Origin: Termitomyces sp. T153
Taxonomy: Eukaryota > Basidiomycota > Agaricomycetes > Agaricales > Lyophyllaceae
Length of the DNA stretch: 64,000 bases
Assembly: GCA_018296165.2 (NCBI GenBank)
Contig: JACKQL020000035.1
Location: 186,001 to 250,000 of the forward strand
Direction: 5' to 3'
Shown: piece after piece, positions 33,555 to 44,334 of the stretch
How positions within the stretch are numbered: position 1 is the first letter of the stretch
Layout: every line of letters begins with the position of its first letter
The notes under the pieces: generated by a model
Database searches by the model: none
What the model saw: the letters and a program-made list of their open reading frames with translations, nothing else
What the model was told of the DNA's origin: nothing
Position numbers and translations under genes: made by a program

Positions 33555-36199
33555 GATGGGTGTGGGCCTCGTTTCTTGTTGCTCTCGGACTTGCTGCCTC
33601 CCTCGCCTTTTGTATATATAATTTTTTTGTATGCAAACATGCCCTTTTCTTGGTCCCTGGGCGTGTGAAGTGAGGTTTTAGTTTGTATGAGGGAGAAGTA
33701 AGCAAAACATGCAGGGGTGTGAGAGGGAGTTGAATCCCTAGTGAATCCAGAGGCAGGGGTTACACCCGCTAGTGCCATCTGTGCTGGCTAGTCCCGGGGT
33801 TTGTCGGGACGGGGCGGGGCATCGCAGGGGGGGCTCCCAAGGTTCGGTGGGGGTGGTGGGAGTTCTCCGGTGGAGTTCCGTGGCATTTCGGGCGGTGTTA
33901 TTGAGTTCGATTCTTGGAAATTCCGACCAGGGGTGTAGGGGTTTTCTTTTGTCTGTAGCTGGGATGTGCGCCATATTGGTATCGGAGGGTGGGCCTTCAA
34001 ATCTTTCATGGTGCCCAGTGGGTTCGGGGCTTGTATTTTCTTGGCAGTGCGGTTGGCAGGGGGAATGGAGGTCTTCCCGTAATCTGGCCCTTATGCCGGC
34101 ACTGGTGGCAAAGGCAGCAGGGCCTTCTTCACTGGCGGGGTTCAGTGAGGCGAGGTTCGTCCTTGCGGCATAGTTGGTCCGGGTTGGGGTCATGTTCCAG
34201 AGTGTTGCGTCTGTGGGCAGGCATGTTTTGAGTGGTGCTTTGGTGTGCTCCAGAGTGTTGATGACCGAGGGGGCAGGATGCGGGGTGATCAGTCCCGACC
34301 AGTTCCTTTGGGGTCCGGGGCCGTGATTTGGGGTTCCGGATCATCTACGTGACATTGCTTTCCTGACCAAAGGTGAGTCCCGAGATGGGCAGAGGGGTCT
34401 TATGTATTTCTGATATTCCCTCGAGTTTGGGGGTTTGGAGTTCGGTGGTTCCTTCATCAGGGAAGAAGTGGGTGGTCCCGGAGTCGACACAAGGGTCACT
34501 CGGTGGGGGTTTGTTGGTTGTTCACAGTTGTTGGGGCGGTGGGGAGGTCGGTCGCGGGGGGGCACTGGAGTGGGGCTCCCCAGGAGTCGCGGCAGGGTCG
34601 AGGCAACTCTTCATTTGTGTTCCGGAGCGGCCTGGAGATTGTTGCAAGTGTGGGGATGGCAGTGGGGAGAGGCACTGCTCGCTTTTCTGGATGCTCCGAT
34701 GACGTGGTCCCTGTTCAATGGACATATTCCGGCGTAGGGGCGGGATTCGGAGCGGGTGGTGATTTATGTCGTGGAGTTGGGGCTACCAGGGCATCATTGC
34801 TGGCGCCGTGAGTTCTCTTGCTCAAATGTCATGGTCGGAGCGGAGGCCCTGGAGTCGTGTTGCCAGGGTCCGGAGCTGTGTTGAAGGGTTCGGAGGGGTC
34901 TGGGTCAGGCAGTTTTGGGCTGGCACGGGGTTGTTTGGGTCGTCGAGCCAGGTGGGGGGGGTCCTTTGAGGATATCGGAGCGTGTGCCCTTTGGGTCGTC
35001 AGGTCACTTAAACGGCCGATCATTGTTTTCTGGGTGGTGGTGGGGCTTCTCCCTCCCTTATATGAACATGTCAGCGAATTTAGAGTACTTAGGGAACTAC
35101 TTTGTATAGGGTCCTTTTTCCTATAGTTAGTTCAGGGTGGCTCCTATGCTGGGGATTCCTTTGTGGGAGGTGGCGGAGTCTGGTGGTGGAGTTTGGGTTT
35201 GGGGGTGGCATGCAGGGAGGTTTGGCATCCAGGGTCCTCGTTGACGGGAGTTCTGGATTGTGTGGGAGGATGTGCTGAAATAGCGGCGTGGTCCGGAGTT
35301 GTCCCTTGTCGGGAGTGGGATACCGTGGTTCTCCTCATTAACGTCTAGAAGCTCGGGGATGTCTCGGTCTTGTGCCAGGATTGCCAGGGTCGGGTCAGAG
35401 GTGTCAGGGCCCCTTCATTTGTTGGGCGGAGGTGACGGCTGAGTCAACCGAGGTCCAGAAGCCGGTCCTGGGATTGGAGCGTAGCCTAGGTCTGAGGTTC
35501 TTGTTCTGTTGTTGGGGTTGTTGGGTCAAGCTTGATTTCAGTGGTTTCGGGGCTAGTTGTTGGAGGGCATAGTTCCTCGGGAAGGGGGGGGAGGGGGGTC
35601 GGGGGAGGGTCGGGGGTCAATAGTAGGGTTTGGTGATGTTGTCAGCAATTAGTTGCATTCGTCGGTCTGCGGAGTTGCTAGTGGGTTGGCAGATCCACAG
35701 GCAGGCTTTGAAGAAGCACGTTCTCAGTGGTCTCATTGGGGTTGGCGATCCTCATGCAATGGGTGACTGTTTTGCGGCGGGTTGGTGTTATTGTTTGTTG
35801 GAGGGTTGGCACGGTGCCGGAGACATTTGTTGCTCATTTGGTCGGATGGTTGCCGGGTTTTGGGATGCTGTTCTTTGGATGACATCAGGGTCAGCTTTGT
35901 GTGAGGGAACGGATTTAGTGGAGAGGATGAGGGTGGGGGTGGGAGATGATTTGACGGTTTGCGCAAGGGGTTGGAGATTGGGTGGGAGTTGGGGAGAGTG
36001 TCCATGGGGGAGCCATTGTATGGAAGTAACCGGAGCGGAGGGGACGTTTGGTGTCGGATCCGCAACTCAATGTGCCTCGGCAAATTGGGCAGGGCCATAT
36101 GAATCATGAGGGTTTCCAGGCACGGGTAGGCCATAGACATCGGAGTTATTTGATTGTGTGTGCGGAGATAATGCGGGCATCACAGACGGGGTAAGGTAG
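33555..36199 (-). other. Interior of the pol-less element, coding capacity unclear
   Basis: In the element's sense direction, a region near 33600-33790 matches the post-pol region of G1 (cacagatggc...gattcaactccc). The rest, up to the Gag-like start near 36150, gives only short Pro/Ser/Thr-rich open frames with no motif I recognise. The G-rich plus strand makes many spurious open frames. Confidence 0.5.
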
Positions 36200-36212
36200 A
36201 GTCTTGATATTA

Positions 36213-37366
36213 TGTCAGGTTCCACTGACCTCGGGGGCTCAGCTGCACTGGGCGAGTCCTTACTAGGCAGGCGTGATCCTCTTGCACTGGTAACCGAACA
36301 CTCAAAAACGTTCCGGGCACTGATGGCTTGTGCGGATAGTTGGTGGAATGTGATCCGGATGGATCCGGGGAGGTCTGGAGAAGTCGGATTGTGAGGAAAC
36401 AAGACGGTCTTGGCAGGGTTCAGGCAGAAGACCATATGGGAGATTCGCGGAAGCGAAGGAGTAGGCAGCTGTGCGATCAATGGGAATGGAGCCGGGGTTT
36501 GATGGGAGATCATTTGGAGTTGATGGAGTCCGGGACCGAGTGAAGAGCAAGGTTCGGACCTGGTGAAGGAGTGTCGGGGTTCGTAATCGTAACCGCGGAG
36601 TTCGTAAGGTCGTTAAGGTTGATGAAGACTTGGGCACAACGGCCGGATGGAGTCACCGAGACAGCGTCAGACGAAATAGAATGGAGTCGATATGGAACAA
36701 GAGTAGATTTGAGTGGAGATACAAAATGATAACAAGAACGATAACGAAATGGAGACGAGACAAGACTGGGAGACTGAGATAAGACTGGGAGACTGAGATA
36801 AGACCGGGAGACTGAGAGTAAGGAGAATGAAACATGAAACACAAAAAGGAAACAATCAGACCATAGGTAATGTTAAGCAATATCAAGACTAGAGTACAAA
36901 GAGCTACTCAACGGCTTATATACTGACTACCGGAGAACTTCGGGGTATGTCGGCTGCGGCGGCGGGGCTTGGCGGAGCTCAATGGAGTGGGCGGGTGTCA
37001 GTTGCGATCGAGGATCAGGCTGCGCTGATACGTTGATGGGATCATTGGGGAATGCAGGTCACCCCAAGGTTGTCGTGATACTCCGGAATAGGTTGGAGGA
37101 ACCAGGGTGTTGAGTTGATGATGGGTGGTGAAGATCGGGGACAGCGGGGGTGGTTCTCGGGGTTCTGGAGATCCAGGGTAAGTGTCAGTGGCTGTGGGGA
37201 AGGCACCAAAGTTGGCCAGGGGGCTGTCGGAGTTAGCTGGGGAGGTGTTGGAGTTAGCTGAAATAGGCGCGGGGCATGGGCGGAAGTTCGGCGGAGCGTC
37301 GGGGGTTTTTTGGGGGTTTGGGGGGTTGATGGACAATGTGCGGGGGTTCAGGGGACAGGTCGTGAT
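36213..37366 (-). repeat. 5' LTR of the pol-less element
   Basis: 1154 bp. Its 3' end borders the PBS at 36212. Almost identical to 31058-32212. The terminal CA is TA here. Confidence 0.9.
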
Positions 37367-37371
37367 AAACA

Positions 37372-37604
37372 GTATCTCTGCCTGTTTTGTAATGAGAGAC
37401 AAGATGACTGGGATGAGCTTCTGCCAGATGTTGAGTTCTAGTACAACAACCACATTTACTCTTCCATGCAGATGATCCCATTCTTCTTGGACATTGGCAG
37501 GCACTCTCACATGAGATTTGAACCTTAGGCATGCTCCTCAGATAACAACTCAGTCAACAAGTTTGTGGACAGGATAAAGAGGGCACAGGAGGAGGCAAAG
37601 GCAG
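37372..37604 (+). pseudogene. G2 integrase, C-terminal fragment 1
   Basis: YLCLFCNERQDDWDELLPD, YNNHIYSSMQMIPFFLDIGRH, NNSVNKFVDRIKRAQEEAKA. It continues the protein of 30569-31057 and is followed by a solo LTR. Confidence 0.85.
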
Positions 37605-38684
37605 TGTCAGGTTCTGCTGACCATGGGAGCTCAGCTTAACTGGGCAAGTCCTTACTAGATAGATGCAATGTCCTGCACTTATAACTAGCACTCTGGGGTG
37701 GTCTGGACTTCAGACACTTGCAAGGATGAGTTGAGGGAAGTGGTCCAAGCAAGTCTGGAGTAGCCCAAGAAAGTCTAAGACCAGACATGGTAAAGTTTGG
37801 GTTTAGAAGCACATCAGGCACAAGTCCACAAGTGAATGTATAGATAGTGAGGCAATTGGAGGCTTTGTGAGTGATGGAAGCAGAGCCAGAGTTTGATGGG
37901 GAATCAATGAAGAGTGATGGGTCTTGGGACTGAGAATAGGGTGAGGTCTGGAGTTAGCTTATGAATGTTTGGAGGGTCATAACACATGCACAGAGTTTGT
38001 AATGATGTCAGAGTTATTGAAAAGAACTTAGAGACAATAAAGGGAATAGAAATAGATGAGGCAAGACAGAATCAAGACAAGACAGAAACAAGTACAAATA
38101 GGATTGAGACAAGAAACACAAGACTAGAGACAAAAACAGAGAAGAAATGTAACAAGTAACTACAGGTAATACAATATCAAGACTAGGATAATGGATGCTA
38201 CTCTATGACTTATATACTGACTACTGGACTCCTCCAGGGATTGGGGGTGTGATGTCAGGGCTCATTGGAGCCACACAGGGTTGATGAGTGTCAGTTCCAA
38301 TCAGAGGGCAGGCCATGTCAATGGTGTGATGGGAACTGGTGGGTATGTGGTCCACTCTATAGTCATTGGGAAGTTCCAGAGGGATCAAGTGGGTCATGTG
38401 GACAAGCAAGTGATGTGTGCCTGGGTCAGGGGAGATGTTGGAGAGGCTCAGGGGCCTTGTAGGGGAGAGGGGAAGCTGAGGAGGCCTATAGGAGATGTGC
38501 CAGGGTTTACCAGGAAGTTGTTGGAGTTTGCCAAGGAAGTGTTGGAGCTAGCCAGGATGAGCACTGTAGGTGAACAAAGGCTGGGGGGGGGGGGGGGGGG
38601 TATTGGAGGAACTCTGAGGAAGTGGGGTGGCTTGAGGAGAGGTTTGGAGGTCTGGGAGTGGAGGTCTGGGAGTGGGTTGTGACA
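37605..38684 (-). mobile_element. Solo LTR (G1 family, CpG-poor), TSD GGCAG
   Basis: 1080 bp, TGTCAGGTTC...GGGTTGTGACA. Perfect duplication GGCAG at 37600-37604 and 38685-38689. Includes a run of 18 G at 38583-38600. Reverse orientation. Confidence 0.9.
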
Positions 38685-38689
38685 GGCAG

Positions 38690-39136
38690 CATTGGTGAAG
38701 GTGATGGATAACATGGCATGGTACTACAATTACTGGCAGATGCCAGCCTTCATATACAAGCCTGGGGACCATACATACTTGGATAGCTCAGACATTAAGA
38801 CAATAAGGCCATCACAGAAGCTGTCACATTGTCACCTGGGCCCCTTCATAGTGGAGAAGAAGGTAAGGCCCTTAGCATACTGACTGAAACTCCTGGCAGG
38901 CCTGCAACAACTGCACCCAGTCTTCAATGTTGTCAAGCTGTTCCCAGCTCCAGAAGATCTGATCCCTGGCCACCACCCTAAGGCACCCACACCACCAGTC
39001 CTGGTTAACAATGAGAAGGAGTATGAGATGGAGGAATTTTGGATAGCAGAATATTCCAAGAGAAGTTGCAGTTTAAGATGAAATGGAAGGGATATGGCAT
39101 CAAAGACATCTCTTGGAAACCACATGCCAATGTATG
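38690..39136 (+). pseudogene. G2 integrase C-terminus and chromodomain-like tail
   Basis: MDNMAWYYNYWQMPAFIYKPGD, YLDSSDIKTIRPSQKLSHCHLGPF, LHPVFNVVKLFPAPEDLIPG, then KEYEMEE and FKMKWKGYGIKDISWKPHAN, a degenerate chromodomain. Interrupted at 39137-39141 by another solo LTR and resumes 40364 (FYCRIPMLQKQFKASIP). Confidence 0.85.
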
Positions 39137-39141
39137 TGCAC

Positions 39142-40358
39142 TGTCAGGTTCCGCTGACCCCGGGGGCTCAGCTGCACTGGGCGAGTCCTTACTAGGCGGG
39201 CGTGATCCCCTTGCACTGGTAACCGAACACTCGAAGGCGTTCCGGGTCCTGGTGGCTTGTGCAGGTAGTTGGGGGGATGTGATCCAGACAGATCCGGGAA
39301 GATCTGGAGGGGTCGGATTGTGAGGAAATGAGACGGTCTTGGCGGGGTTCAGGCAGAAGGCCGTATGGGAGATTTGCGGAAGCAAGGGAGTAGGTGGCTG
39401 TGTGATCAATGGGAATGGAGCCGGGGTTTGATGGGAGATCATTTGGAGCTGATGGAGTCTGGGACCGAGCGAAGAGTGAGGTTCGGACCTGGTAAAGGAG
39501 TGTCGGGGTTCGTAATCGTAATCGCAGAGTTTGTGAGGTTGTTAGGGTTAATGAAGACTTGGGCACAACGGTCGGACGGAGTCACCGAGACAGCGTTGGA
39601 CAAGACGATATGGAACAAGAGTAGATTCGAGTGGAGATACGAAACGATAACGAGAATGATAACGAAATGGAGACAAGACAAGACCGGGAGACTGAGATAA
39701 GACCGGGAGACTGAGATAAGGAAACGAGACATGAGACACGAGAAGGAAACAATCAGACCATAGGTAACGTTAAGCAATATCAAGACTAGGGTACGAAGAG
39801 CTACTCGATGACTTATATACTGACTACTGGAGGACTTCGGGGTACGTCGGCTGTGGCGGCGGGGCTTGGCAGAGCTCGACGGAGGGGGTGGGTGTCGGTT
39901 GTGATCGAGGATCGTGCCGCGCTGATACGTTGATGGGATCATTGGAGAACGCGGGTTGCCCCGAGGTTGTTGTGATACTCCGAAATAGGTCGGAGGAACC
40001 AGGGTGTTGAGTTGATGATGGGTGGCGAAGATCGGGAACAGCGGGGGTGGTTCTCGGGGTTCGGGAGGCCCAGGGTAAGTGTCAGTGGCTGCGGAGCAGG
40101 CACCGAAGTTGGCCAGGGTGCCGTCGGAGTTAGCCGGGGAGGCGTCGGAGTTAGCCGGGGAGGCGTCGGAGTTAGCCGGGGAGGCGTCGGAGTTAGCCGG
40201 GGAGGCGTCGGAGTTAGCCGGGGAGGCGTCGGAGTTAGCCGGGGAGGCGTCGGAGTTAGCCGAAGTAGGCGCGGGGCATGGGCGGAAGTTCGGCAGAGCG
40301 TTGGGGGTTTGGGGGGTTGATGGACGATGTGCAGGGTTTCGGGGAACGGGTCGTGACA
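39142..40358 (-). mobile_element. Solo LTR (G1 family), TSD TGCAC, with internal minisatellite
   Basis: 1217 bp, TGTCAGGTTCCGC...ACGGGTCGTGACA. Perfect duplication TGCAC at 39137-39141 and 40359-40363. CpG-rich, so younger than the G2 host. The self-primer motif (reverse) is near 39774-39787. Confidence 0.92.
40124..40264. repeat. 21-bp minisatellite inside the solo LTR
   Basis: gtcggagttagccggggaggc repeated about seven times with almost no variation. Other LTRs of the family hold one to three divergent copies at the same place (for example cggagttagctggggaggt in the pol-less element), so it expanded locally. Confidence 0.92.
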
Positions 40359-40519
40359 TGCACCAGCCCTGGTCTGGGACTTCTACTGCAGGATCCCAAT
40401 GCTCCAAAAGCAATTCAAAGCATCTATCCCACTCAGCAGCTGACTAGGCAATCTGCAATTTTTTTTTTACCCAGTACATTGACTAGTACATTGAGATGCC
40501 ACATGCTAGATGGGGGTGA

Positions 40520-40931
40520 TGTCAGGAGACCACAGTGGTCAGACCCTTGGATTGCTTCCTTTATTCTGAGCCTGCCACTCATTCTAGACCTCCCATCTTT
40601 GGGCCACAAGTACTTTCAACCAAGGGCTATCATTTGGTTATATTTGTACATGGTCAAGTGCTGGGAGTCTGGAGATCAAGGCCATTTACAATGGATTTCC
40701 ACTTTTTGATTGGACTCTGAATGTGGTTGTCATTGGGTGTTTTTTTCCAGAAGATCTAGAGTAAATTTTCTGCACACTGGCATTGAGGATCCTTAGACTT
40801 GTTCTCTTTTGATCTCCCTCTGTCAGGTGAGTAGCTAGAACTCTAGAACTTCTTGTAGATGCTGAATAGACTTTGGATCTCCCTCTACCAGCAATGTGAT
40901 TGAGCCACAGCCTCCAGAGGTTGCCCTTACA
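40520..40931 (+). repeat. 3' LTR of G2
   Basis: 412 bp, TGTCAGGAGACC...GCCCTTACA, preceded by a purine tract (agatgggggtga). Directly followed by Helitron helicase sequence, which defines the right edge of the insertion. Confidence 0.82.
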
Positions 40932-41720
40932 GAGTCTGATCCAATCTCATATTTTGAACCAGATAGTGGACTTGAATCTGATCTCGAAGTCTCCCTCTTT
41001 GGAGTGAAGCAACAATCATCTGTTGCCTAAGTCCTCATTGATAAGAGTTTGCTGGAAATCTCCTCCAAACACCACAGTTACTCCACCAAAAGAAACATCC
41101 TTAATCAATGGCACTCTTGTGTTGCATTAGGACTTTATCTCAGATGACAACTTTAGTGCAAAGCAAGAGTGGAGACAACTGAGTTCCTCTCTTGATATTG
41201 GCAATAGACATATCCAGAACAGAAATGGGGGTTTTCAACCTTAAATTTGCAGTTCTACCACCCTTCAGCAATAAGGCAGCAATCTTAGATGATGCTACAC
41301 ATAATGCCACATCTTCTTTGAACAAAACAGCAGAAGCTAAAGTGTTACAGACAAAGGTTTTGCCACATCTATCTACACTGTAAATGAATATCATTTTTCC
41401 CAATTTGTTGACCACAGAGTCCATAACTGCATTCAAGATTTCCAGTTGTTCACCATTAGACTTGACCTTGTTTTCATTCACTCTTCTCTTCAACTCCTCA
41501 GCATCATAATCAGTTTCTTCTTGCAAAAGCCTATTCTCCAAAATTATTTGATCAATATCAATGTCAACTCACCATACAATGACCATGTTGGAAAAGTCTT
41601 GAAGAGTCATGCCAAAGTCATAGACATTTTCATTAGTAAATACTCTCTCCCTGTACTGCTGTATATCCTCTAATCTGTGTTGAAAATCATCACAAATAGA
41701 GTGCTTGATTTCATCCTATA
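40932..41720 (-). pseudogene. Helitron helicase, N-terminal half
   Basis: Minus strand: DIDQIILENRLLQEETDYDAEELK, LNAVMDS, then the Walker A region FIYSVDRCGKTFVCNTLASA (normally GPGGTGKT), ALCVASSKIAALLLKGGRTA, then HKSAIDK and FGGVTVVFGGDFQQTL (Walker B-side motif), and VASLQRGRLRDQIQVHYLVQNMRLDQT at the edge. Frame breaks near 41140. Confidence 0.88.
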
Positions 41721-43439
41721 AAGCAAATAGGATAGTGCAAAAGAGCTGTCTGAGAGCTGATCCTGGTTGGATTGGAGCAGCTTCAGCAAGACATTGATGA
41801 TGTCCATTGCTGCTTAGCTGCCATGGCAGAGACCACAACAACTAGCACCTTGCAAGTCATGTATGAACAGACTGAGAAAATGAGGGTTGCAGCCTCTGAA
41901 GTGTCACACCTGGCCTAAAGGCTTCCTCAGACTTGTTCTTTTTGGATCTCCCTCTGCTAGGTGAGTAGTTATAGCCTGTATAAATCCAACAAGAGCAGGC
42001 AAGGCACAAGCAATGAGCAAGAGTCAAGGGGGCATGGAGGCAGCTAGGAGTCAGGCAAAGGGCAAGCACAGCAAGCTAAGCACAGAGATGATACTGGGGG
42101 ATCTTACAGTCAGATCAATGGACAGACTTGGTGAACACTGTTATTGTTCAGTCTGAGGATATTCTATCCTGCAGACCATCCTATATACTATGTAACATAA
42201 CTTCTTCATCTGTTAGTAGTATGTATGGAAGCATGGCTAACAATAAATCTATACTGAGTAATGTCTGAGCATGTGATTCATAAGTGGAGGTGCTAGAGTT
42301 ACTAGCAAATAGTAGACAAAGCAAAAGAGGTGATAGACCTGCAAAGGCATCTGCAAAATGAGTGACAAAACTAGAGACTAGCTGTAGGTGCTAGCACAAA
42401 ACATAGACATGGCAAAGTAGTACCTGAAGGTGGTACTAGTGAAATGTCAATAATGACATGGTTGCTAGCTGAGTGATGTCTGCACAACAGTTATCAAGGG
42501 AGTGCTAGGGCAAAAGAAGAAGCTTAGCATTGAAAGACTGAGATCTGAACTCTAGAGCTAAGAGAAAGTACAATTCTTTAATAGTAATGTAGAAAAAAGC
42601 CAGTATTTCTAGTAAGGTCAAGATAATGAAATCAAAGGGAGATGGCATCAGTAAGCAACAGGGAACTGGTTGTTAGCAACCTAAGCAAGCCAGCTGGGAT
42701 GTCATGTGAAAATCAATAACTCAAAATATAGGTATAGTCAATGCCTAGAATGACAGTCAGTATGATGGTTGCTATGCTGCCCATGGATCTAAGGAAGAAA
42801 CTTAAATACAATAAAAAGAAAACCATGTCAATATACCAAAACAAGAAGTGTGATCAGCTGCTAGAGATTGCTAGGCATCATAAAAAAAAGTTGTCCAATG
42901 GGCTGAGGGTCTAGACCACATGTGATAAAGTCATGTGATTGTCACATCATGTAGAAACTGGAAAACCATCCAGTTGCAAAAACATAGGAAATAATGATTA
43001 AAAATGCTTCCAAACCCAAAGACAACATGTCAAGCAAGGGACTAGAAACAAGAACCTGGCAGTATGAGACAGATGGCCTGGGCCAATGCCTAGTGTTCGA
43101 AGCTGTTAAACTGTGAAGGCCTAATATGTCAATCAAGCAAAACCTAAGATCAGTCCTTAGCAAGAATAGAGTCTTATGAATGATTACAATGCTGCTATTG
43201 TATCAAAGGCATAACACTAAATAAAGTAAAACAAAAACTGTTTAATAATACCAAAAGAAGTCAAATAATCACTCACTTCAATAGAGTATTGCTAGCAGTT
43301 GCTACAAATCCTGAAGGGAAATTGTCCAATGGGATGGCCTAGACTGCATGTGATGAAGTTACATAATCATCACATTATGTAAAAACTGGGAAATTCTGTG
43401 AAGTTGCAAAACCTATGAAGAATCAGATATCTGTGCTTA
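41721..43439. other. CpG-poor repeat DNA inside the Helitron
   Basis: Holds a G2 LTR piece (about 41920-41975), a family X copy (about 41975-42280, same text as 11410-11720), and a direct-repeat pair of about 100 bp at 42890-42995 and 43318-43420 (ttgtccaatggg...ctagac...catgtgat). No protein match seen. It separates Helitron domains that are normally adjacent. Confidence 0.6.
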
Positions 43440-43710
43440 GTAAGAATATGGTTTTATCAACATCACCTCCATTTTGCATCATCCTCCAAAAGACCAAGGG
43501 CCTTGTACATCTCCTTGTAAGTAGGGTAAGTGTAACCATTGACTGTCCTGAGATCAGCTCATGATATTGCATTGGTCACAAATGTCATGACCATTCTAAA
43601 GTAGAACCTTTTCCCCTGTTTGTTTGAAGCAAAGTACATCCTTCCAATAGCTGTTCCTCTTTGCTTCTCCTTCCAAGTCCTTTTAAAAGCATTATAGACA
43701 AACTTGGTCA
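43440..43710 (-). pseudogene. Helitron Rep-helicase linker segment
   Basis: Minus strand: VTKFVYNAFKRTWKEKQRG, TAIGRMYFASNKQGKRFYFR, MVMTFVTNAIS-stop-ADLRTVNGYTYPTYKEMYKAL, GLLEDDAKW. This is the ERFYLRLLLTxVxGAxSFEDLRTxNG region found between the Rep and helicase domains. Confidence 0.85.
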
Positions 43711-43739
43711 CAAAGCTTCAATAGTGAATTCAAAGATGT

Positions 43740-44130
43740 GCCAGCATGTAAGGGAGCATTAGCTGTGGATAGTCCAAGCCAAGCCCACCACTCACATCCT
43801 GACACTCCTGTCAAGAGGCAAGCAATGAGCAGGCTGGCCAGAGTGCAGCAGGCAAGAGGCAAGCATCCAACCAGAGGCAAAGATTGAGGGCAAAGCAGAA
43901 GGCAAAGGGCCACACTAGCCAAGCTTACAGTCCTACTAGTAAATAGACCCAGAAATAGTGCTATTGTCAGGACTGGGGATATTCTATTACCTGGTTCTTT
44001 CTATATACTACATTGGCTAGTATGATGACTACTACTATATAACTAAGAGGGGGCCACTGACTACAAGCTATAGACTAAGCAGGTGGGTATGTAATAGGAG
44101 TAAGGTAAGCATCAATAATCAGCAATGAGT
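43740..44130. repeat. Dispersed repeat family X, third copy
   Basis: Shares caagaggcaagcaatgagca, gtcaggactggggatattct and a TATA-like region with 11410-11720 and 41975-42280. CpG-free. Probably a solo LTR or other short element; ends not resolved. Confidence 0.5.
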
Positions 44131-44334
44131 AATGCCAAGACAAAGTGTGTAACTAAACATGACACATAGAGTGGGTCCCAGAGGCTGAAGACTAGCTGAT
44201 CTGTCAGGTGGTGGTGCTGAGATGGAAAGGGAGTAAGAAAGGGCTGGGCAGCCCTAAGGATGGCTAGACAGAGTGCCAAGACCCAGAGGCTAGGCCTGGC
44301 TAGGATAGGACTAATACAGAGATCAGTCAGGGGC

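Larger units (their letters stand above)
31058..37366 (-). mobile_element. Non-autonomous G1-type LTR element without pol (6.3 kb), TSD AACAG
   Basis: LTRs 31058-32212 (3' LTR) and 36213-37366 (5' LTR), TGTCA...TGACA, the last base pair of one changed (TGATA). Target duplication AACAG at 31053-31057 and 37367-37371. PBS taatatcaagact at 36212-36200. Polypurine tract ctgaaggaggggtga before the 3' LTR. The LTRs are almost identical: I noticed about nine differences, nearly all C/T or G/A and many at CpG, so insertion is recent. The 4-kb interior starts with a short Gag-like ORF (MPALSPHTQSNNSDVYGLP) and has no recognisable protease, RT or integrase. Its 3' part holds the antisense ORF. Confidence 0.88.
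25417..40931 (+). mobile_element. Gypsy element G2, decayed, carrying nested insertions
   Basis: A second Gypsy family with short LTRs (about 412 bp). 5' LTR remnant to 25802, Gag 25921-26548, then integrase and C-terminal pieces at 30569-31057, 37372-37604, 38690-39136 and 40364-40519, and the 3' LTR 40520-40931. The pieces form one continuous protein once the insertions with their target duplications are removed. Protease, RT and RNase H are missing, apparently lost where the decayed G1 copy sits (26549-30568). Nearly free of CpG. It is inserted in the Helitron helicase. Confidence 0.8.

Noticed and set aside
33772..36109. Plus-strand Gly/Trp-rich open frames in the interior of the 6.3-kb element
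   Set aside because: They are shadows of G-rich DNA, have no counterpart in the other family members and no recognisable motif. Only the 32425-33554 ORF is shared.
38583..38600. Run of 18 G as a G-quadruplex element
   Set aside because: It lies inside a dead solo LTR, is absent from sister LTRs, and homopolymer length may be a sequencing artefact.
40012..40447. Plus-strand open frames with repeated ELAGEAS or SRGGVGV units, and the matching minus frame
   Set aside because: The repeats are the 21-bp minisatellite inside a solo LTR (39142-40358); all frames stay open because the unit length is a multiple of three.
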